64,000 nt of DNA from Bryobacterales bacterium (GTDB lineage Bacteria > Acidobacteriota > Terriglobia > Bryobacterales > Bryobacteraceae): NCBI GenBank assembly GCA_003164035.1, contig PLRS01000052.1:91659-155658 (forward strand), read 5' to 3'. Below the pieces are notes generated by a model, which had not been told where the DNA came from, did not search any database, and saw nothing but the letters and a program-made list of their open reading frames with translations. The position numbers and the translations under genes are program-made. Within the stretch, counting starts at the first letter, position 1. The number at the start of each line of letters is the position of its first letter. Shown piece after piece: positions 37,126 through 45,535 of this stretch.

Positions 37126-37276
37126 CGTGTCGCTACCATGCGGACCTGTCGGGTGCGCCGCACGGTGGCGGTACGGCCGTGATGGCGCCTTTTGGGTTTT
37201 GAGCCGCGGCCGCAGGTCGGTTGTCAGACCGTGACAACGTCATTTCTTCCGTTTCACTCGAGGAGACTCAAAAACA

Positions 37277-38029
37277 ATGACAAATGCTGTGATTCCGTTC
37301 CCGTTTCCGCAAATCGCGCCTTCCCAGAGCAGCCATCCCGCAATTGCACCTCTGCTCGACATGGCTCTCAGCGAGACCCATTCCCAGGGTGCGTATCTGT
37401 ATTGGTTCGATGCTTCCGGAGCCCGGGCCCGGATCGTGCTCTGGGAGGGCCCGGCGCCGTCCATCGAGGCCGTTGCCGAGTCGCGGGAGGTGGGTGGCGC
37501 CGAATTTCAAAACCACCTGACGCGCACTACGCCCATCGTTGTGCATCAGGGGGCCGAAGCGGATCCTCGCTTCCGGTTTTTCCCGGAATTCCGCAGGAAC
37601 CGCTTCGAAGGAGTAGTCTCCATCCCGCTGCTCGATGGCGGGGCGGTGGTGGGCCTGGTGAACATTTGCCGCTCTCGGGCGATGCCGTTACAAGCGCGCG
37701 ATCTGGCGTTTCTGCTCAACCTGAGCGTGCCCATCGGCAGCCTGATGGCGGCCTCGCTGACGCGCGCCGCGCTCGAGCGCGAACTGGATAAGCTCACCCG
37801 CCAACTGGCCGACCGGAAACTGGTGGAGCGCGCCAAGGGATTGTTGCAATTGTCCTGCAACCTGACCGAGGAGCAAGCTTACTTCGCCATCCGCAACGCC
37901 AGCCGGCGCCGCCGCGCTCCCATGCGCCTGGTGGCCGAACAGGTGATCGAAGGCACGTTCCCGATGGCGCCGGGCGGAGCAGGTGGGACGGAGTTCGCCG
38001 GAGGCCGTGAGGCGGCAGGCGGCGCATAA
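37277..38029 (+). CDS. GAF-ANTAR RNA-binding antitermination regulator
   Basis: A 250-residue protein. Residues about 20-165 form a GAF sensor domain (AYLYWFDASGARARIVLW, FPEFRRNRFEGVVSIPLLDGGAVVGLVNICR). A coiled helix leads to an ANTAR domain at about 175-225 (DRKLVERAKGLLQLSCNLTEEQAYFAIRNASRRRRAPMRLVAE), a three-helix RNA-binding domain that binds paired hexanucleotide-loop hairpins to prevent termination. The tail is Gly-rich. GAGGAGA precedes ATG 37277. It is divergent from the TonB operon and is the only regulator near it. The ligand of the GAF domain and the RNA target are unknown. Confidence 0.92.
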   Translation: MTNAVIPFPFPQIAPSQSSHPAIAPLLDMALSETHSQGAYLYWFDASGARARIVLWEGPAPSIEAVAESREVGGAEFQNHLTRTTPIVVHQGAEADPRFRFFPEFRRNRFEGVVSIPLLDGGAVVGLVNICRSRAMPLQARDLAFLLNLSVPIGSLMAASLTRAALERELDKLTRQLADRKLVERAKGLLQLSCNLTEEQAYFAIRNASRRRRAPMRLVAEQVIEGTFPMAPGGAGGTEFAGGREAAGGA

Positions 38030-38053
38030 GCGGGGGTTGAGCCAGGTTTCGGA

Positions 38054-38182
38054 AATTGTGGGGCAGCCAATTCTGGCTGCAGCCGGCTTTTAGCCGGCAT
38101 TCGCCTGGCAGGAGGACTCGCTCCACCTCGAAAGAGCCGCCTAAAAAGGCGGCTGCGGGCAAAATTGCCCGCCCCACAATTC
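38054..38182. repeat. Family C multi-hairpin repeat, copy C1
   Basis: Outer arms AATTGTGGGGC and GCCCCACAATT bound four internal hairpins: AGCC..GGCT, GCCGGC..GCCGGC, AGCCGCC..GGCGGCT and GGGCAA..TTGCCC. The length is about 129 bases. Copies C2 (41910) and C3 (49310) share the order and sequence. It fills most of the 38030-38344 gap between convergent genes. Confidence 0.85.
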
Positions 38183-38344
38183 ATGCAGACTGTCCGCGAC
38201 GAAAAAAGCATGGGGCATTAGGCCCTCGGCCTGCCCCACAAGCAAGTTCGGAGAGTCATCTCGGCTCTTCTTATTTAAGTGAACAGTATTGGGGCAAACC
38301 ACCAATAACTAATGGCCTGCCCCACTCCTGTTGCCGGAAGAACC

Positions 38345-41300
38345 CTATTGACGTTCCGCCCTTTCCAAAGTGTCGAAGAGCGGTTGCGCGGGCTTCAACT
38401 CGGGGTTCGTTTCGGCTACGGAAACGGCCAGCACGCGGATCTTGTCGTTATCCGGCAGGGTCAGGGTCTTGGCCCCGGCGGGCAGATCGATGGCGTAGGC
38501 GAACAGGTACGAATAGCCGTAGGGAACGTTGGCTCCCTGGGCGTCATGATGGTGGGATGCGTACCAGGCGATGGCGGCGGGCTTGATGTAGCCGGGCGTC
38601 AGGCCGACCATTTCGCGGTACGGATCCTGCTCCGTTTGGCCATTGCGGTCCACCCTCGTGCCGCTCTTCCAGACGCGATTGTCCCACTGGCCGACGAAGC
38701 CGCCCCAGTTTTCCACCGTCACTTCCCGGCTGCGGTCGCCGGCGCGGAAGGCGGCTTTCTGGTCGCCATCGGCCGAGGCGGCCAGCACGTACACGCGATT
38801 GAATGAGCCGGCCGGCAGAGCCAAAGTCTGTCCCTTGGCGGCCACGGCATTCGGCGTTCCCGCTTTGGCCGGCGCCAGCGTGAACGCGACGCCGTCGAGA
38901 GTCAAAGCCGTGGGAAGCATTTCGGCGGGATACGAATTGCCATGGCCGTCAAAGCCGTCAGCCGATTTGGCACCGTCTTCGGAAGCAGTGGCAAGATCGT
39001 AGGTGAGCTCGACCGGCCGCGACCGGACGGCTGGAATCCTGGACGCTTTAGGGCCGAGTTTCAGAGCGAAAGTCCGCGGCTCGAAAGCGCTAAACGAAGT
39101 GACCAGAACACCACTCGAAACAGTGGCCTCACCGACGGGCTGCTCCTGCCCATTGATTTCGCGCGCGGCCACGATCGGAGCGGCCATCGACACGCGCACG
39201 TTATCGGCGGGACGGCCGTCGAGCTCCACCATCCGGACGACGACTTCGTCGCTCGATTCGGCCTTCTTCACCGCCAGCACGCGGATGCGCGGGTTGGAGA
39301 CTTTGAGCAGCGAGAACTGCTTGCCGAGGGCGCCGGGATGTTTCGCGGATTCAAAGGCGATCGGCGGCTCGTTCAGGCGCCATGCCTGCCAGTCGGTCCC
39401 GGAGTGAATGCGGTCGCCGGGGTGTCCGGCAATTCCGTAGACGAATTCGTGATGGCCGAGATCCTGGGTGGCCTGGTCGGGATAGCCGCCGCGAACGCCC
39501 GGGGTACGCAGCAGGGTCAGGCGAATCACGTTGTCGCGCGGTTTGTCGGAGCCGTTCTTGCAATCGGTCAGGATGGTGGTGCCGAAGGAACCCGACGCGT
39601 CGGTGAGGTCGATCCACTGGTGCGAAGGCACTTCGAACTTCTTCGGTTCGGCGGTGGGCCGTTCGATGGTGCCGATGTCCCAGTTGTAAGTGGCCACGTG
39701 GTTATAGGCGGTCAGGGGGAACACGGCTTTCAGGTTAACCTCGCGGGTGTTCCAATCGATCGCGTTGCCGATCTCGACGCGATTGCCGGGGTCGCCGGCC
39801 GCCAGGCTGACGGTCTGGACGAACTTGGATCCCTCGGTCTCGCGGGCAATCTCGACCGAAACCCGCACCGGGCCGTTCTCGGTAACTTTAATGGTGGCCG
39901 GGCCGCTAACGAAAGTGCGCGGCGGCGCCTGCTCCTGGTCCCAGTCCATATTCCAGGCGGGCCACTGCACAGGATTATCGTAGGAAATCGCCAGTCGCGC
40001 CGGCGCGGCGAGCAGTTCCTTTTGAATGGACTTATCGAAAATACTGCCGATGTCGCCGGTGGGATCGATGCGGACCCGGTAGCGGGCGTTTTCGAGAGTG
40101 GATTCGGAGACATGAAGGGCGGAGCTCGAAGCCTCGCTGGCGGCTGGCTCGACGTCGTACACCGCATAGCCCACCGAGGGCACTTTGGCGAGGAACAATA
40201 CGCGGCCGTTAGAGAGCTGCGCCGGCACGGCGAGACCCTCCGGCCCGACCACCCGAACCGCCTTGGTCCCGGCGGGCAAGTCGACTTTGGCTTCCACCAG
40301 GTCTTCGCGAGCCACGTTGAGCGGGTTGTACACAACCAGCGCTATGCCCTTGGTTTGAGTGTCGAGGCCGGCGGCCACCGCTTCACTGGCATTCGCCATC
40401 ACGCCGGCGAACTGGTTCATGGCGATGACGTCGTCGTTCCAGGCGAACTCGTAGGATTTGGGCGTAGCCGTGCCAGCGGCGATATCGTGAAAATGGCCGC
40501 CCATGGCGAGGGTCCAGGCATCGTTCAAACGCTCCCTGGGGTAAGGCCGGGCGCCCAGCCATTCGGCCGCGATGGAGGCTTTCTCGGCGCCATCGGCGAG
40601 CAGTTCCTCCTTCCGGATCCAGCGCTTCTGATAAGCCTGGGACGTGAGCGACCCGGCCGAGTGGTTGGTCAGCTCCATCTCCCCGGTGAAGCGCGGCAAA
40701 CTGGCCGCTTCGGCGGGCGTGATGTCGAGAAACATCTGGTCGGCTTTGGAGGAAAGCACATGGACGGGACCGTTGCCGACCCTCACGTTCGGATCCGAAC
40801 CGATTTGCGCCGTGCCCTTGGTAACGATGGCTTCCAGCAGCTTGACGGATTTCTCGCGCGGGGAGCCACCGATATCGCCGGTGCCATAGTAGTGGTAATC
40901 GGTTTGGACGCCGGTGAATTTGCCGTTGTTCTCGACGCGCGCGGCCCAGTCGCCCTGGTAGCGGCGCAGCGCCTGGTCGTCGGTGAGCTTGCCGGCCGGC
41001 GCGGGAAGCGGCGTGGTAAGGTCGGTGGTAATGTCGGCGCTATAGTCGCCAGGGTTGATGCCGGCGAGCACCGTCTTTCCATCCGGGCCCACCCACACGC
41101 CCACATCGAAGGGAGTGCCGACCGGAGTCTTTTCCATGGACTCCACGCCGCCGCCATCGGCCGAGGAACCCCACACCAGCTTCTGCGTGGAGAACCCTTT
41201 CACCCCGGCATGGGCCAGAATGCTGGGCAGGGAGGCCGGGAAGCCGAAACAATCCGGCAGCATGTACTCGGCGCTGGCCGTGCCCAACTCCTTGCGAAAC

Positions 41301-41725
41301 CAATTATTGCCGTAAAGGACCTGGCGAACGATGCCCTCGGCGCTGGGCGCGTTGACGTCGCCTTCCTCCACCGACGAGCCGGCCGGGAACCAGCGGCCGG
41401 AATTCACGTACTGCTTCACTTTGGCGAAGTCGGCTGGGAAATACTCCTTCATGAAACGATAGCGGTTCGAACCGGAGAAATTGAAAATGTAGTGCGGGTA
41501 CTTTTCGAATAGCGCGAAGTTGTCGCGCATGGTGTGCACAATGTATTCGTCGATGACCTGCGGATACTCCCAACGCCACTCCGTATCGAGGTGAGCGTAG
41601 CCGACCACATACAAGGTGGGTTGGCGGGTGAGATCCGGCGCGGGATCGGCGGCAACGGCCTGGACGGGCCGGAAAACGAGAGCCGCAACCGATAAGAGGA
41701 GCCAGAAAAGCGTCTGTTTTGCCAT
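38345..41725 (-). CDS. Exported alpha-mannosidase, GH38
   Basis: A 1126-residue glycoside hydrolase family 38 enzyme. After a signal peptide (MAKQTLFWLLLSVAALVF..QAVAA), the zinc-binding start YVVGYAHLDTEWRWEYPQ shows the HxD motif (His45, Asp47). The nucleophile region is MLPDCFGFPASLPSILAHAG (Asp about 158). The mid and C-terminal beta-rich domains match the family in order and length. It would remove alpha-mannose residues from glycans in the periplasm or outside. It is a single gene flanked on both sides by family C repeats (C1 downstream, C2 upstream) and is convergent with the GAF-ANTAR gene. Confidence 0.92.
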   Translation of the reverse strand: MAKQTLFWLLLSVAALVFRPVQAVAADPAPDLTRQPTLYVVGYAHLDTEWRWEYPQVIDEYIVHTMRDNFALFEKYPHYIFNFSGSNRYRFMKEYFPADFAKVKQYVNSGRWFPAGSSVEEGDVNAPSAEGIVRQVLYGNNWFRKELGTASAEYMLPDCFGFPASLPSILAHAGVKGFSTQKLVWGSSADGGGVESMEKTPVGTPFDVGVWVGPDGKTVLAGINPGDYSADITTDLTTPLPAPAGKLTDDQALRRYQGDWAARVENNGKFTGVQTDYHYYGTGDIGGSPREKSVKLLEAIVTKGTAQIGSDPNVRVGNGPVHVLSSKADQMFLDITPAEAASLPRFTGEMELTNHSAGSLTSQAYQKRWIRKEELLADGAEKASIAAEWLGARPYPRERLNDAWTLAMGGHFHDIAAGTATPKSYEFAWNDDVIAMNQFAGVMANASEAVAAGLDTQTKGIALVVYNPLNVAREDLVEAKVDLPAGTKAVRVVGPEGLAVPAQLSNGRVLFLAKVPSVGYAVYDVEPAASEASSSALHVSESTLENARYRVRIDPTGDIGSIFDKSIQKELLAAPARLAISYDNPVQWPAWNMDWDQEQAPPRTFVSGPATIKVTENGPVRVSVEIARETEGSKFVQTVSLAAGDPGNRVEIGNAIDWNTREVNLKAVFPLTAYNHVATYNWDIGTIERPTAEPKKFEVPSHQWIDLTDASGSFGTTILTDCKNGSDKPRDNVIRLTLLRTPGVRGGYPDQATQDLGHHEFVYGIAGHPGDRIHSGTDWQAWRLNEPPIAFESAKHPGALGKQFSLLKVSNPRIRVLAVKKAESSDEVVVRMVELDGRPADNVRVSMAAPIVAAREINGQEQPVGEATVSSGVLVTSFSAFEPRTFALKLGPKASRIPAVRSRPVELTYDLATASEDGAKSADGFDGHGNSYPAEMLPTALTLDGVAFTLAPAKAGTPNAVAAKGQTLALPAGSFNRVYVLAASADGDQKAAFRAGDRSREVTVENWGGFVGQWDNRVWKSGTRVDRNGQTEQDPYREMVGLTPGYIKPAAIAWYASHHHDAQGANVPYGYSYLFAYAIDLPAGAKTLTLPDNDKIRVLAVSVAETNPELKPAQPLFDTLERAERQ

Positions 41726-41909
41726 AAGTGAATTCCTGCACCCTCTATAGTAAGGCCGATCGGCGGTCCTGCGACAAGCCCCCTCTGTGGGGCCGGCAGT
41801 GTCCTCCGCTTTGCGCAGCCGCCGACCCCTCTCGTAGACTGTCGCGTTGGCGCAATAGGTACTAATTTGGCGGATGCCACATAGTTTTCACTTTGGCGAC
41901 GTTCGGCAC

Positions 41910-42079
41910 AAATCGTGGGGCAGCCAATTCTGGCTGCAGCCGGCTTTTAGCCGGCTCTCGCCCTGGATGGAAGACTCGCCACGCCTCGAAAGAGCCGCCT
42001 AGAAAGGCGGCTGCGGGCAAAATTGCCCACCCCACTTATGCAGGTTCGTGCCGGCCGGGGGAAAACTATGTGGCATTGA
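41910..42079. repeat. Family C multi-hairpin repeat, copy C2
   Basis: Same succession of hairpins as C1, with an additional shared tail GGGGAAAACTATGTGGCATT also found in C3. It lies about 185 bases upstream of the GH38 start and abuts a gene fragment. Confidence 0.85.
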
Positions 42080-42191
42080 CCCAATTTGGCCCGAGCTGCC
42101 GGCGCCGGCGCGCTCTCGCGGCCATCCCGACGATCTCCGCGTAAAGCCAGACCAACGTCAGGGCAAGGCCGAAGGCGGCGTACCACTCCAT
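42066..42191 (-). pseudogene. C-terminal fragment of a membrane protein, possibly Bax-inhibitor-1/YccA type
   Basis: The minus frame gives 41 residues, MEWYAAFGLALTLVWLYAEI then a basic tail VGMAARARRRR, which looks like the last transmembrane helix and cytoplasmic end of a BI-1/YccA membrane protein. APKY precedes the Met in frame, but similarity fades beyond that and no upstream gene body exists. The stop codon is provided by the family C repeat tail, so the original 3' end was replaced. I regard it as a relic; the family assignment is tentative. Confidence 0.4.
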
Positions 42192-42284
42192 GTATTTCGG
42201 AGCGCACGCGGCAGCGGAACAGGCCGAAGCGGAAGAGAAACTCAAACGGGCAACCTATGCGGGGAAACGCGGGACGGAGGGAAA

Positions 42285-42780
42285 CGCGGGAAAAAACCGG
42301 TGACAAGAAACCGAAAAACCGGTGACGGAAAAACCAAAAAAACCGGTGACAAAAAACCGACAGAAAAAGCCGGTGACAGAAAAAGCCGGTGACAGGCTAT
42401 GTGTTCACTAGTAATTCCGGACGAAAAAACCGGTGACAGGCTACGTGTTCACTTCTAGGACGAAAAAACCGGTGACAGGCTACGTGTTCACTTCTAAAAA
42501 ACCAAAAAAACCGGTGACAAGGCTACGAAAAAACCGGTGACAAATACGAAAAAACCTGTTCACTAAAAACCGGTGACAAAAAACCGGTGACAGGCTACGT
42601 GTTCACTAGTTTTCTGAAAAAACCGAAAACCGGTGACAAACCGAAAACCGGTGACAGGCTACGTGTTCACTAGTTTTCTGAGCGCGAAAAACCCCGAAAA
42701 ACCCGAAAAACCCGAAAAACCCGAAAAACAGAAAAACCGGTGACAGGCTACGTGTTCACTAGTTTTCTGAGCGCGAGTGG
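42285..42780. repeat. Irregular tandem array of CCGGTGACA-type units
   Basis: Fourteen exact copies of CCGGTGAC and seven of TGTTCAC occur in under 500 bases. The full unit is CCGGTGACAGGCTACGTGTT followed by CACTAGTTTTCTGA and an A-rich spacer. Shorter units lack the middle. At 42687-42730 a 9-base GAAAAACCC subrepeat runs for about 4.5 copies. GTGACA and TGTTCAC in each full unit are nearly complementary, so each can fold. No coding frame is credible here. Confidence 0.85.
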
Positions 42781-42934
42781 GACGGGGACAGTGGGGACAG
42801 CCTGACGCGAGCCCTTCGTAATTCGCGGGTCCCGTATTATCACGCAGATACAGAGCCATTCTCAAGCGCAAGGGATGAGCGCTCTTTTGTTTTCAGCGAA
42901 TCCGGGTGGTCTGCGGACCCCGAAATTCGCCAAG

Positions 42935-42954
42935 GGGACAGGGCGCCCTGTCCC
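42935..42954. repeat. Perfect 20-bp palindrome
   Basis: GGGACAGGGCGCCCTGTCCC is fully self-complementary with no loop. It lies in the gene-poor stretch 42781-43380, in which I see no credible coding sequence. Confidence 0.7.
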
Positions 42955-43381
42955 TATCCCGCGCTTCAATACGCTTCGCGCGCGCCGCGGGGAAATGCGG
43001 GGCCGCCAATCCCGGTCACGGAGCGTAACCCATTGATAACAAAGTCTGCTGGAGGCCAGCCGCTTGACCGCCCATGGTAACCTGTGTGCGGGGGGGAGAG
43101 AGGCTCTTGAAATTAGAGAATTACGGTGTCTTGGGCGGCTTTTACCGAACGAACTCGTTATTGCCCCGTAAATCACAGGGAGTCCGGGGACAGACGTAGG
43201 GAGACCCTCACACAGCCCGGAAAATCGGGGAAGCTTTCGCTGAAATCCGACTTCCGGTCTTTATAGAAGATATGTAATGTACCCCATGGTTGCGGCTGCC
43301 TTGTTCGTCGGGCGTTCGGACTGCCTTCGCAGCCGCCCTCTTCGGGCTGCCGGCGTAATGCCGCCCTTCGGATGTGCGTCC

Positions 43382-43790
43382 CATGCACAAGAATGCACAA
43401 CCATGCACAACGGAAGAAGCCCCCGATAAACGCCGGTGAAGAAAGTAAAGGGCTTATTTGTTTTCTCGCGCCCCGGGCGACGCGCAAGAATGCACAACGA
43501 TGCACGACTGGCTCTGGCAAGAACAGCTCCCTGCGGGGCGCGCATCGTCGCGCGTATTGCCAGCCGTCACAAAGCCTGGAAAAGTGCGTCAATCCATGCA
43601 CAAGAATGCACAAAAGCTGGCCGACGATCCCCGGCGGTTGATCGCGGTTCGGTCGGCCGGCATGCACAAGAATGCACAAGGGTGCACAACGGAAGAACCC
43701 CCCGTTCAGAACCAGCGAAGAAATTAAAGGACTTATTTGTTTTTTCACGCCCGGGCGACGCGCAAGAATGGACAAACGATGCACAACTGA
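43382..43790. repeat. Direct repeats built on TGCACAAGAATGCACAA
   Basis: Two units of about 130 bases (43382-43511 and 43661-43790) are roughly 80 percent alike by eye, and a partial copy lies at 43595-43621. The 17-mer TGCACAAGAATGCACAA is exact at 43384, 43597 and 43663. Open frames across it on either strand only echo the repeat. No gene is supported between 42192 and 43901. Confidence 0.75.
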
Positions 43791-43901
43791 AGCCGGTGAA
43801 ACAAAATTATTTAGAGGACGCCGAACCACACTCCGGCGCGCCCGCCTCGTTGGCCTGTGCCGCGAAGCCCCTGCGTTCCCCCACGCTATGATTGAGAAGG
43901 A

Positions 43902-44831
43902 ATGGCGGAACTGCTGAATGGAAACCGGGTACGCGACCAGATCAAGGCCGAATTGGCGCCTAGGATAGCGGCGTTAGCGGCGCGCGGGCGGCAGCCCGGC
44001 CTGGCGGTGGTGCTGGTGGGACGGAATCCGGCTTCGGAGATCTACGTCCGCAACAAGATCAAAGCTTGCGCGGATCTGGGAATTTACTCGGAGACGATTA
44101 CGCCGCCTGAATCGGTTACCACCGACGAACTGCTGGCGGTGGTCGGGGAGTTGAACGGGCGCGCCGGCATCGACGGCATCCTGGTGCAGTTGCCGCTACC
44201 GCCGCAGGTGGACGCCAAGCGCATCCTGCTCGCGATCGCTCCGGAAAAGGACGCGGACGGCATTCATCCCTACAATGTCGGCTGCCTGGTGGCGGGGCTT
44301 CCGGCGCCGCGCGCCTGCACGCCCGCCGGAATTCTGGAGTTGCTGGCACGTTACCGGATTCCGGTGGCCGGGAAACGGGCGGTGGTGGTGGGGCGCAGCG
44401 ATATCGTGGGGAAACCGGTCGCATTCCTGCTGCTGCACGCCAACGCCACGGTGACGATTTGCCATTCCAAGACCCCCGACCTGGCCGGTATTTGCCGCCA
44501 GGCGGACATCCTGGTGGCCGCCATGGGACGGCCCGCATCGATTACCGGAGATTTTATCCAGCCCGGCGCCACAGTAATCGACGTGGGGACAAATCACATC
44601 GCCGACCGCGCACTGGTAGCGCGAATCTTCCGCGACTCGGCGGAAAAGCTGGCCGCTTTCGATAAGCGCGGCAGTCTGCTGGTGGGCGACGTACACCCGC
44701 TGGACGTGGCGGAGCGGGCGGGCGCATACTCGCCGGTACCGGGCGGCGTCGGGCCGCTGACCATCGCCATGCTGATGGTGAACACGGTAGCCGCTGCGGA
44801 GCGCCGCGCCGGTCTGAGCCGCGACTGCTAG
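43902..44831 (+). CDS. folD: Methylenetetrahydrofolate dehydrogenase/cyclohydrolase FolD
   Basis: A 309-residue bifunctional enzyme of one-carbon metabolism that oxidises 5,10-methylene-THF to 10-formyl-THF. Visible signatures are SEIYVRNKIKAC, with catalytic Tyr48 and Lys52; ILVQLPLPPQVD; EKDADGIHPYNVG; the NADP-binding VVVGRSDIVGKPVAFLL; and the C-terminal PVPGGVGPLTIAMLMVNT. Length is normal. AAGGA directly precedes ATG 43902. It leads a plus-strand group with coaE and the HtrA-type gene, separated from coaE by a family D hairpin. Confidence 0.96.
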   Translation: MAELLNGNRVRDQIKAELAPRIAALAARGRQPGLAVVLVGRNPASEIYVRNKIKACADLGIYSETITPPESVTTDELLAVVGELNGRAGIDGILVQLPLPPQVDAKRILLAIAPEKDADGIHPYNVGCLVAGLPAPRACTPAGILELLARYRIPVAGKRAVVVGRSDIVGKPVAFLLLHANATVTICHSKTPDLAGICRQADILVAAMGRPASITGDFIQPGATVIDVGTNHIADRALVARIFRDSAEKLAAFDKRGSLLVGDVHPLDVAERAGAYSPVPGGVGPLTIAMLMVNTVAAAERRAGLSRDC

Positions 44832-44850
44832 GAAGCTGCCATTAGCCGGG

Positions 44851-44878
44851 AGCGACAGGCCGGGAGGCCTGTCCCACG
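44851..44878. repeat. Family D hairpin, copy D2
   Basis: GACAGGCC (44854-44861) pairs with GGCCTGTC (44866-44873), the reverse orientation of copy D1 near 21917. It lies between folD and coaE and could attenuate read-through. Confidence 0.7.
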
Positions 44879-44893
44879 TTGGAAGGAAAGGAT

Positions 44894-45532
44894 ATGCTGA
44901 AGGTAGGGCTGACCGGGGGGTTGGCCAGCGGCAAGACGTTTGTGGGCGAGGAACTGGCGCGCCTGGGTTGTCTGCTGATTCAGGCCGACGAGTTGGGGCA
45001 CGAAGTATTGGAGCCGGAAGGGGAAGCTTATGCCGGCGTGGTAGCGGAGTTCGGCGCCGGAATTTTGACCGAGGACGGCCGGATCGACCGGGGGCTTCTG
45101 GCGGCCGAGGTTTTCGGAGCGCCGGAGCGGCTAGCCCGTTTGAACGCGCTGGTGCATCCGCCGGTGCGCGGCCGCGAAGAGGAATTAATCGCCCGGTTTC
45201 AGTCGGACCATCCCGACGGGATTGCGGTAGTGGAAGCGGCGATCCTGATTGAAATCGGCCGCGATAAGGATTTCGACCGGATGATTCTGGTGTACTGCCG
45301 GCCCGAGCAGCAACTGGAGCGGGCGTTGCGCCGGCCGGGCGCCACCGGGGCGGGTGTGCGCGCGCGGCTGGCGCGACAAATGCCGCTCGAAGAGAAGAAG
45401 AAGCACGCCCACTTTATGATTGACACGTCGGCCGAGAAACAGGACACGCTGCGCCAGACGAGAGCCGTTTGGGAGGCGCTCGAGGGCGAGCGCCGGACGG
45501 CGCGGCGGGAGTGCCTGGCGGGAGAGGGTTGA
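44894..45532 (+). CDS. coaE: Dephospho-CoA kinase
   Basis: A 212-residue P-loop kinase that performs the last step of coenzyme A synthesis. The Walker A motif is VGLTGGLASGKTFVGEELARLG. It is followed by the acceptor-binding QADELGHEVL (DxxxH, normally DAD..H), the helix LNALVHPPVRG and the lid region with RLARQMPLEEKKKHAHFMIDTS. ATG 44894 follows GGAAAGGAT; TTG 44879 is less likely. The stop is three bases before the HtrA-type gene, suggesting co-translation. Confidence 0.93.
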   Translation: MLKVGLTGGLASGKTFVGEELARLGCLLIQADELGHEVLEPEGEAYAGVVAEFGAGILTEDGRIDRGLLAAEVFGAPERLARLNALVHPPVRGREEELIARFQSDHPDGIAVVEAAILIEIGRDKDFDRMILVYCRPEQQLERALRRPGATGAGVRARLARQMPLEEKKKHAHFMIDTSAEKQDTLRQTRAVWEALEGERRTARRECLAGEG

Positions 45533-45535
45533 GCC

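Noticed and set aside
38942..41512. An 856-codon plus-strand open frame opposite the GH38 gene
   Set aside because: Composition is Gly/Arg/His-rich without motifs, as expected for the complement of a real high-GC gene.
42862..43176. A 104-codon minus-strand frame in the gene-poor stretch
   Set aside because: No ribosome site, no domain and it spans a palindrome; likely chance in GC-rich DNA.
43382..43790. A possible CRISPR array
   Set aside because: Only two to three long, unevenly spaced and imperfect units, no uniform spacers and no cas genes.
43173..43829. A 218-codon minus-strand frame rich in CILVHG-like segments
   Set aside because: It merely translates the TGCACAAGAATGCACAA repeats; no ribosome site or domain.
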